64,000 nt of DNA from Hathewaya proteolytica DSM 3090 (GTDB lineage Bacteria; Bacillota; Clostridia; Clostridiales; Clostridiaceae): the NCBI RefSeq assembly GCF_900142225.1, contig NZ_FRAD01000013.1:1-64000 (forward strand). The letters are read 5' to 3'. Within the stretch, counting starts at the first letter, position 1, and every line of letters starts with the position of its first letter. The position numbers and the translations under genes are program-made. The notes under the pieces were generated by a model. It was not told the DNA's origin, did not search any database, and worked only from the letters and a program-made list of their open reading frames with translations. Positions 9,019-18,896 of this stretch are shown here, piece after piece.

Positions 9019-10040
9019 CTTAAACTCCCCCTTAACTCCTCAATAAATTCCTGTCTCTCCTCTCTATCCACAGCTATCCTATTAAGTTTTTTTAAGAAAA
9101 ACTCTTCCCCCCAAGGTTGCTTCTCCCAATAGTACTGTATGCCAAGCTGCCAATAAGCCTGAGGAAATTCCATAAAATCCGCTATGAGAAGGACTTCTTC
9201 ATTAGTAATGTCAATCTTATCCTTATATATACTCATAATGTTTTTTGCCGTAGATAAACTCCATTTGCCATCCTTCATGACCCTTATCAACAGACTAGCC
9301 ACATCGTGAATATGAGTATCGAGAATGCAGTAATCAAAATCTATAAGGAAAGTTTGATTATTTCCATCAATTAGAACATTATGGTTTGCGTAATCATGAT
9401 GACAAAATTCCATAAAAGCTTTTTGTCTGTCCATATATTTAAAATATCCGTGTTCCTTAAGGTGCTCAATACATAAGTCACACCTATTTAGCTCATCTAA
9501 CATTATTTCCATGTACTCACCATCAAACTGAGATTTTTTATCCTTAGCACATATACGATTTTTAAAATCTAATATTTCATGTTTTCTAGTAGAGAAATTA
9601 TCTACCCATTTGCCCACATAATTCCTTGGCTTCATGTTTTCCTGTACCTTGAAATTTCTAGCTTTATCATGCATATTGGCCAAATTTAAAGCTGCCATAT
9701 TTACATCTATTATATTGTTATAATTACTCTCCCTGCCCATGATCCAAGGATTCATATATGCCCACTTATCAAAAAAATTTATATACTCCTCACCCTTAGA
9801 TGTAGTTATGAATTTAGGAACACCCTTATACCCTTGATTTTGAAGATGCTTCATGACCCCAAATATAAAATTAAAATGAGGTTTTTCGTATTTTACAGGT
9901 TTTAAAGAATATATACTACCATCACTGGCAAAAATTTTATACACATTTTTTATTTTTTCCATGGTTTCAACTGGAATTTCATACTTCTCCTCCACAATGT
10001 TTTTTACCTTTTGGAAGACCTCTTCTGAAACTTTATGCAT
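9015..10040 (-). CDS. CotS-family spore coat kinase-like protein
   Basis: A 341-residue APH-like protein with CHHDYANHN (H214, H215, D216, N221) and IDFDY (D234, D236). First gene of the run of three; the next frame overlaps by four bases (ATGA type). It diverges from the GT4 gene at 10190, repeating the arrangement at 5913/6002 and suggesting duplication of a divergent CotS-GT4 unit. Expected place of action is the forming spore coat. Confidence 0.8.
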   Translation of the reverse strand: MHKVSEEVFQKVKNIVEEKYEIPVETMEKIKNVYKIFASDGSIYSLKPVKYEKPHFNFIFGVMKHLQNQGYKGVPKFITTSKGEEYINFFDKWAYMNPWIMGRESNYNNIIDVNMAALNLANMHDKARNFKVQENMKPRNYVGKWVDNFSTRKHEILDFKNRICAKDKKSQFDGEYMEIMLDELNRCDLCIEHLKEHGYFKYMDRQKAFMEFCHHDYANHNVLIDGNNQTFLIDFDYCILDTHIHDVASLLIRVMKDGKWSLSTAKNIMSIYKDKIDITNEEVLLIADFMEFPQAYWQLGIQYYWEKQPWGEEFFLKKLNRIAVDREERQEFIEELRGSLR

Positions 10041-10189
10041 ATATATTGTACTCCCCTACAGTTATTCTATTTTACTATATGACATTTGCAATGCTTTTGT
10101 TCAAAAGTCCTTATTCTAAAATAATATTGTCACCACTATGCACCTTGTTAAATACAATATTAATACAAGAATAATAAGGAGTTTTTTTC

Positions 10190-11326
10190 ATGAAGATAGC
10201 TATAGATTGCAGAGGAATCAACTGGTATCATGGTACAGGCATAGGTACCTATACTGACAATCTTGTGAAAAACATCGTAAATTCAGATACAGTAAACCAG
10301 TACAGGCTATTCTGGTCAGGTAAAAGCTACTTAGACTTTGAACGCCATAATTGTACCTGCGTAATGACCTCATCAAAGCATCATAAATTTTTTCAGGAAA
10401 GTTATTTTCCCAGCAATATTGAAAAAGAAAATATAGATTTATACCATGCCCCACAGAATGGTATTGGACTAAGCTGTAATGTAAACTGCAAAAAAGTAGT
10501 TACCCTTCATGACTTAATTCCATACACCATGCCGGAAACTGTGGGCAAAGGATACCTCCTAAAATTTTTAAAAGAAATACCACATATTGTGGAAATGGCA
10601 GATGGCATCATCACCGTATCAGAGTTTTCAAAAGGTGATATTTTGAAATTTTTCCCCATGGACCCAAACAAGATTAAGGTTACACCCCTTGCTGCCAGCC
10701 ATATTTTTAGACCCCTTGACAAAAATAAATGCTTTCAGTTTATAAAAAATAAATACCATATTGAAGAAAACTTTCTTTTATATCTTGGTGGCTTCAGTGA
10801 TAGAAAAAATGTTCACGGAATCATAGAAGCCTTTTCTAGATCAAAAAGCCACTTCAACGAAGACATAAAGCTGGTTATTCTGGGCTCCTATAGAGATAGT
10901 AGTCAAAAGCTTATTAAACTTGTGGAAAGCCTTCAAATGAGCAAGCATATAATTTTTGCCGGCTTCATACCAGAAGAAGAGCTACCCTATTTTTACAATG
11001 CGGCCCAAGCTTTTGTTTACCCCTCCTTTTATGAAGGCTTTGGTCTACCACCACTAGAAGCCATGAGCTGTAATACACCAGTTATAACATCCAATACCAC
11101 ATCTATCCCAGAAGTGGTTGAAGATTGCGGCCTCCTTATAAATCCTTATAATATGATAGAGCTCCAAAATGCCATGGAATCCATGGTAAACGACAAATTA
11201 CTTCAAGAAAAACTGCGGGAAAAAGGCCTTTCCCGAAGCAAAGCTTTTTCCTGGCAAAACACCGCGCAAAAAACCATAGAAGCCTATGAATTTTTTGCAA
11301 AAGGAAATATTACTAATACAAAATAA
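10190..11326 (+). CDS. GT4-family glycosyltransferase (CotSA-like)
   Basis: A 378-residue GT-B enzyme close to the product at 6002: GTGIGTYTDNL loop, LGGFSDRKN motif and the E-x7-E pair in YEGFGLPPLE (E282, E290). AAGGAG lies upstream of ATG 10190. The two GTs differ mainly in the acceptor-side half, so they may use different acceptors or make successive linkages; that is inference. A strong terminator follows at 11331. Confidence 0.85.
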   Translation: MKIAIDCRGINWYHGTGIGTYTDNLVKNIVNSDTVNQYRLFWSGKSYLDFERHNCTCVMTSSKHHKFFQESYFPSNIEKENIDLYHAPQNGIGLSCNVNCKKVVTLHDLIPYTMPETVGKGYLLKFLKEIPHIVEMADGIITVSEFSKGDILKFFPMDPNKIKVTPLAASHIFRPLDKNKCFQFIKNKYHIEENFLLYLGGFSDRKNVHGIIEAFSRSKSHFNEDIKLVILGSYRDSSQKLIKLVESLQMSKHIIFAGFIPEEELPYFYNAAQAFVYPSFYEGFGLPPLEAMSCNTPVITSNTTSIPEVVEDCGLLINPYNMIELQNAMESMVNDKLLQEKLREKGLSRSKAFSWQNTAQKTIEAYEFFAKGNITNTK

Positions 11327-11330
11327 AATT

Positions 11331-11379
11331 AAAACCAGATTAGACATAAGATTCATCTCTTATTGCCCAATCTGGTTTT
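11331..11379. terminator. Bidirectional terminator between convergent genes
   Basis: Arms 11331-11340 (AAAACCAGAT) and 11370-11379 (ATCTGGTTTT) are perfectly complementary. The A and T runs at both sides allow termination of the + glycosyltransferase and the - LacI gene, which converge here. Confidence 0.8.
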
Positions 11380-11389
11380 ATAATTATTA

Positions 11390-12394
11390 TTATCTTTTCA
11401 TACAACTTTCTTTACATACAAGTTTCGTAGGAAGAATCACATTTACCTTTTCATTCGACTTGTTTTTAATTTTATTCAGCAATGCTTCCGAGGCCGTTTT
11501 AGCCACTAGCTCCATATTTTGGTCTACAGTAGTTATTTTAGGCTTTGTTATATCGGAAATCATAGTATTGTCAAAACCAGTAATAGATATCTGCTCTGGC
11601 ACTGATATATTCTTCTCTATACAAGCATTAAGTACTCCAAGAGCCATAAGATCATTGCAAGCAAACACCGCATCTGGGGTTCCTATTTCCTCAATGAATC
11701 TTGAGAACTTCATCCTGGTCTTTTCCACTACTTCTATACTATTGCCACCGCCCACAGTTAGGATTTCACAATAACCATGTTTAGGTGCCATTTCTCTATA
11801 AACCTTTTCTTTTATATCGTAAGATAAACTCTGCCTTCCCCTTATAAATAGTACTCTTTCGTGTCCCAGTTCATATATGTAATTGAAAGCTTCTTCTGCA
11901 CCGCTTTTTTCATCATAGGCTACTCTATTGTAATTGCGCTCTGAGGTATCACCATTGATGATAATAGTAGGAATTGAACTATTCAGATTTTCATAGAATT
12001 CATTGCTATCCTCATTTATAAGTGGATCAATAATTATTATGCCGTCTACTTGCCTTGCAATAATATCGTCGATAACACTCTTATACTCTTCCTCCCCTGC
12101 AGTATTACACAAAAATATATTGTACCTTGAAGCGCGAAGATAGTTTTCTATGCTCTCCACTATGGTAGAAAAAAAGAGATTTGTTATACCTGGCACTACA
12201 ACACCGATGACAGATGTTTTCTTTGTTATGAGTCCTCTTGCCATGATATTGGGTTTATAATTTAATCTTTTTATAGTTGCCTCTACTTTTTCCCTTGTTT
12301 CTTTTCTTACTGGATAATTGTTATTCAAAACTCGTGAAACAGTGGTTATAGAAACACCTGCTTCTGCAGCCACTTGATTTATAGTAACTGTCAT
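11390..12394 (-). CDS. LacI-family transcriptional regulator
   Basis: A 334-residue LacI/GalR repressor. Residues 1-48 carry the HTH (TINQVAAEAGVSITTVSRVLNN), and the hinge region and periplasmic-binding-like sensor follow (VIGVVVPGITNLFFSTIVE onward). GAGGAGA lies six bases before the ATG. Effector and target are not evident: no sugar operon adjoins, and the gene downstream on the other side is a GT. The upstream neighbour, transcribed in the same direction with a 21-base gap, is the transglutaminase-like gene, so the two may be co-transcribed. Confidence 0.88.
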   Translation of the reverse strand: MTVTINQVAAEAGVSITTVSRVLNNNYPVRKETREKVEATIKRLNYKPNIMARGLITKKTSVIGVVVPGITNLFFSTIVESIENYLRASRYNIFLCNTAGEEEYKSVIDDIIARQVDGIIIIDPLINEDSNEFYENLNSSIPTIIINGDTSERNYNRVAYDEKSGAEEAFNYIYELGHERVLFIRGRQSLSYDIKEKVYREMAPKHGYCEILTVGGGNSIEVVEKTRMKFSRFIEEIGTPDAVFACNDLMALGVLNACIEKNISVPEQISITGFDNTMISDITKPKITTVDQNMELVAKTASEALLNKIKNKSNEKVNVILPTKLVCKESCMKR

Positions 12395-12415
12395 AGTCTT
12401 TCTCCTCGATATTTG

Positions 12416-14152
12416 TTATTTAAACTCAAAGGATAATTTAAAATACTTCATTGGAGTGCCGTCATAAATTATGCTGTAGCTCATAGAAACCTTAAGCTCC
12501 TTATTTACAGATTTCACCCTCTCAAATATCTCCTTAGAAGTCATAGTCATATTTTTGAAGTTTCCTACAACATAAGACTTTCTATTAATTATACTATCCT
12601 TTATTACATCAACTAATTCAACTTCATTAGAAATACTCTTTACTTCCTTTCCCCATAAATCTTTTTCATTTAAATTTAAGTTGTCTCGTAGATACTTTTC
12701 TCCATCAGCCTTAGGAATATTTGACGTAGCAACATGATCCTTGTAAAACTCTTCATTGGAAATATTGAAATATTTATATGAAATATTCATAAATTTCGCT
12801 TCACTGTTGCGAGACACAGGGTCATTCCAAGTTATATCTAAGTTATACCACTTGTCATCATCAAGTTTTACCATGTTCCATCCATGCGGTCCGTTAGCTT
12901 TTCCTACAACATATATACACTCTAGCCCCACTGCTTTGCTTAGCATACACATAGCCTTTGCGTATCCTTCACATACCCCCTTGCCTTCTATTAGCACCCC
13001 AAAGGCATTATGATCTTCTGGATGATTTATTCCTTGATTTATATAATACTCATTATAATAGGTATTTTCAACTAAATAATCGTGAAAAAATAATTCCACG
13101 TCAAATTTTGTCATATAAGAATAAATATTTTTGCTAATTATATCCTTCACCTTATTGTAAACAGCATCCCTTTGTTTTAATAGCACATCGCTTTCATAAG
13201 CGTATTTAAACTTAATAGTGATTACTTGACCACCATCCTTATCATCTTTTATAGAATAAGAAGCACCCCTATAGCCAAAGTCAATTTCTGGATACTTGTC
13301 CAAGACATCGCCTATAATATTTCCCACATTGCTCCCCTTAAGGTTATACGCCTTCACCTCTAGAGTGTGCTGAAAATTCCTAAGGGCCCCCCTTATAGCA
13401 ATGCTCAACTCCTCAGTATTTAAAACATCCTTGCCAAGTATATTGCATTCTTCATCCATTTCCTTTTTTAAAATAGATTCCATACCCTGTGGTAACCTAG
13501 AAGAATCGTTGGCACCGTAGTAGGTACACATTAATTTTCTTAACCTGGCAGCCTCTCCCTTGCAATCCTGATTATTGGAATAACTCAATTCTTCCATCCA
13601 CTTCTTTGCCTCAAAGAAAGTATCTGCCGAAGGATTTTTCTTATACTGCTCTAAAGATTCATTAGCTTTAGACACAATTTTACCTTGGAATTCATCTAAC
13701 TTACAGGACCAAGATGAAATATATATCTTATTCCCTTGGTATGTGGCAAAATCCTCCAAATAACTACGTGCCTCATTTATCTCTTTTTGAGAAATAATTT
13801 CCCTTTCTGAACCACCATAAGTGTACATATAAGAATAAAACTTTTTAAATAGCTTCTGTTGGCTCACATCTATTTTTTTAGAAAATTCACCCACAGCAAA
13901 ATTAAGCCGTGGGTTTTTGCTCATCTCCTGCACATATTTTCTAGCCAGGGTTATACTTTTCTGTGTTCCCCCGTTCATAGAGCTTGTAACAGCATTATAT
14001 GTTTTTACATATATTTCATCGTCATTTGTTATGGCCTCAGCCCCACTGATAAAAAGGCAAAGACATACAACGGTAAGTACGGTGATTTTTTTAATAGTAA
14101 TATATTTATCATTTTTGCTAATTCCATTAAGATAAAATATTTTTAAACCCAT
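12416..14152 (-). CDS. Secreted transglutaminase-like protein, paralog of 300-2048
   Basis: About 578 residues. A hydrophobic signal segment ending SGAEA precedes the helical domain shared with 300-2048, 14245 and 50475. The C-terminal transglutaminase-like domain shows the triad in GVCEGYAKAM, HGWNMV and LDITWNDP. The Pro-rich linker of the first paralog is missing here. ATG 14152 is chosen because GGGGTG lies seven bases upstream; a GTG three codons earlier is the alternative. The gene for a membrane-anchored single-domain relative lies 92 bases upstream in the same direction, which may mean functional pairing. Substrate unknown. Confidence 0.78.
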   Translation of the reverse strand: MGLKIFYLNGISKNDKYITIKKITVLTVVCLCLFISGAEAITNDDEIYVKTYNAVTSSMNGGTQKSITLARKYVQEMSKNPRLNFAVGEFSKKIDVSQQKLFKKFYSYMYTYGGSEREIISQKEINEARSYLEDFATYQGNKIYISSWSCKLDEFQGKIVSKANESLEQYKKNPSADTFFEAKKWMEELSYSNNQDCKGEAARLRKLMCTYYGANDSSRLPQGMESILKKEMDEECNILGKDVLNTEELSIAIRGALRNFQHTLEVKAYNLKGSNVGNIIGDVLDKYPEIDFGYRGASYSIKDDKDGGQVITIKFKYAYESDVLLKQRDAVYNKVKDIISKNIYSYMTKFDVELFFHDYLVENTYYNEYYINQGINHPEDHNAFGVLIEGKGVCEGYAKAMCMLSKAVGLECIYVVGKANGPHGWNMVKLDDDKWYNLDITWNDPVSRNSEAKFMNISYKYFNISNEEFYKDHVATSNIPKADGEKYLRDNLNLNEKDLWGKEVKSISNEVELVDVIKDSIINRKSYVVGNFKNMTMTSKEIFERVKSVNKELKVSMSYSIIYDGTPMKYFKLSFEFK

Positions 14153-14244
14153 TATAGACACCCCGTTTTTTCATTAATTATTTGTTCATATTATATTATC
14201 GGAGATTACAATGGATTTTTAATGGTTTTTTATCACGTTTTAAT

Positions 14245-14859
14245 TTATTTTTGTATACTATTTAAAATTTGATTCAATCTCTCTGCTTCTTTCCTTGTAT
14301 CTTCATTTGTAGATGTAAAAAGTTCCTCCACAAATTCCTTTGCAAGCTTTATACTTTCATCGGTGCCAGCACCTTGTGCCACATCCACCGCTTGTTTTAC
14401 TCTTCTTATCACTTCCTGCTGGAATGAGTCTATCCTTCCAGACCACAAAGCTCTGTATTTTTCATTTTCCTCATACTTCAGAAAACCATCCGCTAGAGCT
14501 CTTGCCTCATTTATTTGTTGCTGTGTAACGTATTGCTTTGGAGATTCCTCATCCACAGTTAACGCAATTTCAATATTGTCAAATAGCTCCTGCTGAATAG
14601 TATCAATACTAGTTGAAAAGTACTGTTCCGCATAGGCAAGTCTAGGATTATCCAAAAGTTCTTTACTTACTCTTCTAGCTGAAATAACCGATTCTTGTGT
14701 TTTATCCTCCGAAGCCTTTTTCACAGCATAAAACACCTTTTTATAGAGCATATTGTCCTTCACTGTTTGTTTAAGACTTATAAATGAAAGCACGCCAACG
14801 CACACAGCTCCTATTATTATTAAAGGCATTATAAGCTTTTTTCTCCTTGCAAATATCAT
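14245..14859 (-). CDS. Membrane-anchored helical-domain protein of unknown function
   Basis: About 204 residues: a short basic start (ARRKK), one N-terminal transmembrane segment (residues about 8-26), then the helical domain also present at the N-terminus of the two transglutaminase-like proteins (shared pattern: TQESxxxAR, LAYAEQYFSTSIDTIQQELF, QQINEAR, YRALWSGRIDSFQQEVI, TNEDTRKEAERLN). No catalytic domain follows. ATG 14859 has GAGGTGA upstream; the ten codons before it were dropped. Not matched to a named family. Confidence 0.65.
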   Translation of the reverse strand: MIFARRKKLIMPLIIIGAVCVGVLSFISLKQTVKDNMLYKKVFYAVKKASEDKTQESVISARRVSKELLDNPRLAYAEQYFSTSIDTIQQELFDNIEIALTVDEESPKQYVTQQQINEARALADGFLKYEENEKYRALWSGRIDSFQQEVIRRVKQAVDVAQGAGTDESIKLAKEFVEELFTSTNEDTRKEAERLNQILNSIQK

Positions 14860-14986
14860 TTCCTTCACCTCGCAATTTATAATAAACAAAAATAACTTAT
14901 GACATAATTACACATAACATTATATCATAAGTTATTAGATTCCTCTTAAATGTTTTTCAAAATATGATGATTATCTTCACATTTTG

Positions 14987-15913
14987 CTACACTTCCCTAT
15001 TTTCCGCCATATCCTTTTCCATGGTTTCCTTTGGCTTAAATATAAAGCTCAATTTTGTCTCTGCCGTAACCAAGGCTACAAATATTATTACGCATCCTAT
15101 AACCATGTTCACAGTAAATTTTTCTCCAAGCAATATCACCGAAAACAAAGATCCAAACACAGTTTCTAAACATAATATTATAGCAGCTTCCGTAGATGAT
15201 GTATACTTTATAGAAACATTCTGTATCATATAAGCAACCATAGTACTAATAGCTCCTAAATAAAATACAGCTCCATATCCTGACATTGGTATATCAGTTG
15301 GGAATGGTTCTTTTGTAAATAGTGCAAATCCAAGGGATAACACCCCTGCAACTACCATCTGTAATATGGTAAGAACTATAGGATCACATTCCCTTGTATA
15401 ATGGTCCACAAGAACGATGTGAAGTGCAAAGAATACAGCACACACAAGAGTTAATATGTCACCCTTTGCAAGATAGAAACCGTTTCCATCAAGGGTTAAA
15501 AAAGCCGTACCTGCCACACAAAGTATGGTACCTATAATCTGAAATCTATCTGGAGCCTTTTTTATGATCATCCAATATAAAAATGGCACAATAACCACAT
15601 ATGTTCCCGTTAAAAATGACTGCTTTCCTGGTGTTGTATATTGAAGTCCTACAGTCTGAAATCCGAAGGCTGCGAACATGGCAATACCTATAATTATACC
15701 TGCAAATATGTCTCTTTTTGTAGCCTTTCTAAGTTTATTAAAAAATATAAGCGCTAAAAGCACAAAAGCTATAAAAAACCTAAAGGTCATAACATAGTAG
15801 GGACCAATACCCGCTTTAAGAGCAGCATCCGTAGCTACAAATCCTATACCCCATATCATGGCACATATTAGCAATGATACATTTGATATAATTCTAACTT
15901 TTTTATTTTCCAT
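14987..15913 (-). CDS. EamA (DMT superfamily) transporter
   Basis: About 308 residues with ten predicted transmembrane helices in two EamA repeats (MIWGIGFVATDAALKAG in the first; FALHIVLVDHYTRECDP in the second). The family exports or exchanges amino acids and other small metabolites; substrate not predictable. ATG 15913 is chosen over an earlier ATG that lacks a ribosome site. The basic tail ends in KETMEKDMAENREV. Nothing about neighbours fixes its role, though it precedes the proline-related genes. Confidence 0.8.
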   Translation of the reverse strand: MENKKVRIISNVSLLICAMIWGIGFVATDAALKAGIGPYYVMTFRFFIAFVLLALIFFNKLRKATKRDIFAGIIIGIAMFAAFGFQTVGLQYTTPGKQSFLTGTYVVIVPFLYWMIIKKAPDRFQIIGTILCVAGTAFLTLDGNGFYLAKGDILTLVCAVFFALHIVLVDHYTRECDPIVLTILQMVVAGVLSLGFALFTKEPFPTDIPMSGYGAVFYLGAISTMVAYMIQNVSIKYTSSTEAAIILCLETVFGSLFSVILLGEKFTVNMVIGCVIIFVALVTAETKLSFIFKPKETMEKDMAENREV

Positions 15914-16164
15914 GATTGTACACAGCCTCACTTTCATTTCATATTTTTGTTTGGGATTAATTTTATTTATTCAGTGTGAATTTATTATCAAGCACACAAT
16001 TTTAAGTATATCAAATATTTCATACTTTTTAAACAAACAATCAGTAAACTTTTTATTAAGTAATTCTTTATATAAAATAACATAAATAAACACAGATGCA
16101 TGCAATTACAACATTGTCACACACCTGTGCTATAAACAAGACTTTTCTTGATTATTTATTTTTC

Positions 16165-17241
16165 TTAATTATTTACGATTATTAATTCCTTTGGAGCTTT
16201 AGTTAAGATTTCACATCCATTTTCAGTGACGATGACTGTGTCTTCTATTCTCACGCCGCCCCAGCCTGGTATATAAAGACCTGGTTCTACAGTAATTACA
16301 CAGTTCTTTTCAAAAGTCCATCCACCTTTATGACTGATGAATGGTTCTTCATGAAGCTCTAGTCCTACCCCATGTCCTATGCCTTGATAATAGTATTCAA
16401 TATACTTTTCGCATTCTTTTCTTGCAGCAGCATCTGGAACCTCACTAGTAACTCCAGCTTTTACAGTAGCTACAGCAGCAACTTCTGCTTTAAGTACCAT
16501 ATCGTATATTTCTTTCTGCTTTTCATCAGGATTTCCTATCATAATAGTTCTCGTCATATCAGATCTATATCCCTTATACAACGCACCAAAGTCCATAAGA
16601 AGAAAATCTCCATTTTCAATTACCTTTTCGTCTGGCTTTCCATGAAGCAGTGATGATTTGGCACCTGATATAAGTATGGTATCAAAGGCTACTCCCTCTG
16701 CACCTTCTTTTCTCATATAGTACTCAAGCTGCAAAGCAACTTCATTTTCAGTCATACCTGGCTTTACAAATTTTATAATCTGATCGAAAGCTTTATCAGA
16801 AATCTCAGCTGCTCTTCTTGCACAAGCAATTTCGTGTTCATCCTTAACATATCTAAGCTTATCTAACATTCCACATAAAGGTAACAATTCAACATCACCC
16901 AAGCCTAGTTTTATATTATTGTAAAGTCCATAGCTAACAGAATTTTCTTCGAATCCAACTTTTCCCCCAATTATGCCTTGGCCTTTCAATAATTCAGCAA
17001 TGCACTGTCCAAGATTTGAAAATTCCCTATGGTTCATCACCTTATACTGTGGGCACTGTTTTCCAGCCTGTTCTGTAAATCTAGGGTCAGTTAGAAAATA
17101 ATTTTCCTTCTCCGTAATAAGAAGATATGCTTCCTCATCAGTATATCCACTAAAATACCTTACATTAGGTAGCTTGTATACTATTACCGCATCAAGAGCA
17201 AGCTTTTTCATATTCTTTCTCAAATTTTCCAATCTATCCAC
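16165..17241 (-). CDS. M24B metallopeptidase, Xaa-Pro dipeptidase/aminopeptidase
   Basis: About 358 residues in the pita-bread fold. The five metal ligands are all visible (numbered from the GTG start): D217 and D228 (MDFGALYKGYRSDMTRT), H290 (GIGHGVGLELHEEP), E319 (TVEPGLYI) and E333 (VRIEDTV). An N-terminal creatinase-like domain precedes. The enzyme removes residues N-terminal to proline, releasing proline- or hydroxyproline-containing fragments. GTG 17241 is chosen because GAGGGTGA stands five bases before it. It lies upstream of proC in the same direction, which suits proline supply. Confidence 0.85.
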   Translation of the reverse strand: MDRLENLRKNMKKLALDAVIVYKLPNVRYFSGYTDEEAYLLITEKENYFLTDPRFTEQAGKQCPQYKVMNHREFSNLGQCIAELLKGQGIIGGKVGFEENSVSYGLYNNIKLGLGDVELLPLCGMLDKLRYVKDEHEIACARRAAEISDKAFDQIIKFVKPGMTENEVALQLEYYMRKEGAEGVAFDTILISGAKSSLLHGKPDEKVIENGDFLLMDFGALYKGYRSDMTRTIMIGNPDEKQKEIYDMVLKAEVAAVATVKAGVTSEVPDAAARKECEKYIEYYYQGIGHGVGLELHEEPFISHKGGWTFEKNCVITVEPGLYIPGWGGVRIEDTVIVTENGCEILTKAPKELIIVNN

Positions 17242-17331
17242 ACAAATCACCCTCACTTAAGCTAAAATTTTGTATAAAAACTTCATAATTGATTATACCA
17301 CAACTTTAGCTCTTGTAGAAAAATTCTTATT

Positions 17332-18135
17332 CTAGTTATTCCCCAATTCATTACATTTTTCAGTACACGCTCTCATGGCTTTGATTATAGAATATCTAAA
17401 TCTTTCCTCCTCAAGCACTGATACTGCTGCAATGGTAGTTCCACCTGGAGAGCAAACCATATCCTTTAATTGCCCAGGGTGTTTTCCTGTTTCAAGCACC
17501 ATTTTAGCTGAACCAAGTACTGCCTGTGCTGCTATATTGTAAGCTTTATCTCTTGGAATCCCATCATAAACCGCAGCATCTGCCATAGCTTCTATAAGCA
17601 TATATATATACGCTGGAGAAGATCCACTTATAGATACAAAGGCATTTACCAAACTTTCTGGTAAAACCTCTACTTTTCCAAAGCTCTGAAAAATATTCTT
17701 TGCCAATTCTAACTCTTCTTCATTAACTTTTTTATTTGGACAAATGGCAGACATACCTTCTCCCACAAGTGCTGGTGTGTTTGGCATGCTTCTTATGATC
17801 TTTACATCACTTCCGAAACATTCTTCTAGCTGCTTTACAGTTTTTCCTGCAATTATACTAATAACCATAACATCTTTTTTCAATACATCTTTTACTTCCT
17901 TTGCTACTGCGTTCAAAATATTAGGTTTTACAGAAAGTATAAGCACATCCACCTGTTCAGCTACTTCTATATTTTTTGTAGTAGTGTTAACGCCATAATC
18001 CTCTTTTGCTCTTTCAAGACTTGGTACAAATAAATCTGCCACATACACATTTTCTGCCTCCACAAGTCCAGCCTGGATTATGCCTCCCATCATAGCACGC
18101 CCCATATTTCCACAACCAATAAAACCAATTTTCAT
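17332..18135 (-). CDS. proC: Pyrroline-5-carboxylate reductase
   Basis: A 267-residue P5C reductase: Rossmann loop GFIGCGNMGRAM (4-15) for NAD(P)H, and the C-terminal dimerisation region with SGSSPAYIYMLIEAMADA and the signature PGGTTIAAVSVLEE. It converts P5C to L-proline. GAGGAGG sits seven bases before the ATG. In clostridia ProC completes hydroxyproline use by reducing the P5C made by HypD; hypD is 6.4 kb away here, on the other side of an ABC cassette. Confidence 0.93.
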   Translation of the reverse strand: MKIGFIGCGNMGRAMMGGIIQAGLVEAENVYVADLFVPSLERAKEDYGVNTTTKNIEVAEQVDVLILSVKPNILNAVAKEVKDVLKKDVMVISIIAGKTVKQLEECFGSDVKIIRSMPNTPALVGEGMSAICPNKKVNEEELELAKNIFQSFGKVEVLPESLVNAFVSISGSSPAYIYMLIEAMADAAVYDGIPRDKAYNIAAQAVLGSAKMVLETGKHPGQLKDMVCSPGGTTIAAVSVLEEERFRYSIIKAMRACTEKCNELGNN

Positions 18136-18556
18136 TTTCTTGCCTCCTCAAATTATAGTATATAAATACCTATTTCAATTTGAAGTTCTCCTTTTTTATA
18201 ATCTCCCATTACTCCAAATCTAATTATAACATTTTACTTTAAATAAATTGCTTACAAATAGCAATTTTTATATTTTATTTTATAATACTTATCTTTTGCT
18301 CCATTATAGATTATACTACGAAATATTTAAGAATAGTAGATTTTTTATCAATTTTTTTATTAACTTTACGTGTCTTTTTAACAAAGTATTATTAATATTT
18401 CATCAAAAGTATCACTTTCCTTCATTTTGTTTCCATACTCATTGATATTCTCGTTATATATTTAACATATATACTTCCATTGCAAAAAGTTTTTGTTATT
18501 TTATTAACGCTTCTTTCATCTTAGTAAGTTTATTTTTTTGAATAACACAGGTAAAT

Positions 18557-18780
18557 GCTGTGTTGTATTTACCAGTGGTGGGTACAGTTACCTATATACT
18601 ACGAGTATTCGCCAAAATAGCTGTGTTGTATTTGCCAGTGGTAAACCCGCAAAAATAATATCATACTATTATGAATAGAATGAATATATCTACACCACTA
18701 AGAAGTCCAACACAGCTTTTTGAACCTAACAGATATATTTTCACCCTAATATGCCTTACCACTGAAAAGGGGAACACAGC
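18557..18780. repeat. Two nested miniature elements with IS1595-like ends
   Basis: Four copies of a 24-base end lie here: type A forward at 18557-18580 and 18620-18643, type B reverse at 18693-18716 and 18758-18780. The order A-A-B-B fits one miniature element (18620-18716, 97 bp) inside another. Type A has GTTGTATTT after GCTGT; type B has a TTNNACTT-like core, degenerate at 18758. No clear target duplication was found. No gene is seen in 18136-18896. Confidence 0.7.
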
Positions 18781-18820
18781 TTTTTCTGCCCCACTGCATA
18801 AAAACAACCTTATGAAATAC

Positions 18821-18854
18821 ATATGCCCCCTAATTAATTTCCTAGGGAGCATAT
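18821..18854 (-). terminator. Possible terminator of the ABC cassette
   Basis: The arms ATATGCCCCCTA and TAGGGAGCATAT pair with one mismatch around a short A+T-rich loop. It sits 43 bases past the stop of the last permease. A U tract is lacking, so termination is uncertain. Confidence 0.4.
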
Positions 18855-18896
18855 ATTAATCCGTTAATAGGACTATTTCACAAGGTTTACCTAAAT

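Noticed and set aside
11286..11774. Plus-strand open frame of 162 codons
   Set aside because: It overlaps the glycosyltransferase end, a strong terminator and the antisense of the LacI gene. No ribosome site.
18557..18780. Regularly spaced repeats suggesting a CRISPR array
   Set aside because: The 24-base repeats occur in both orientations, differ in core, and their spacing varies; no cas gene is present. They match the ends of the IS at 38872-40639.
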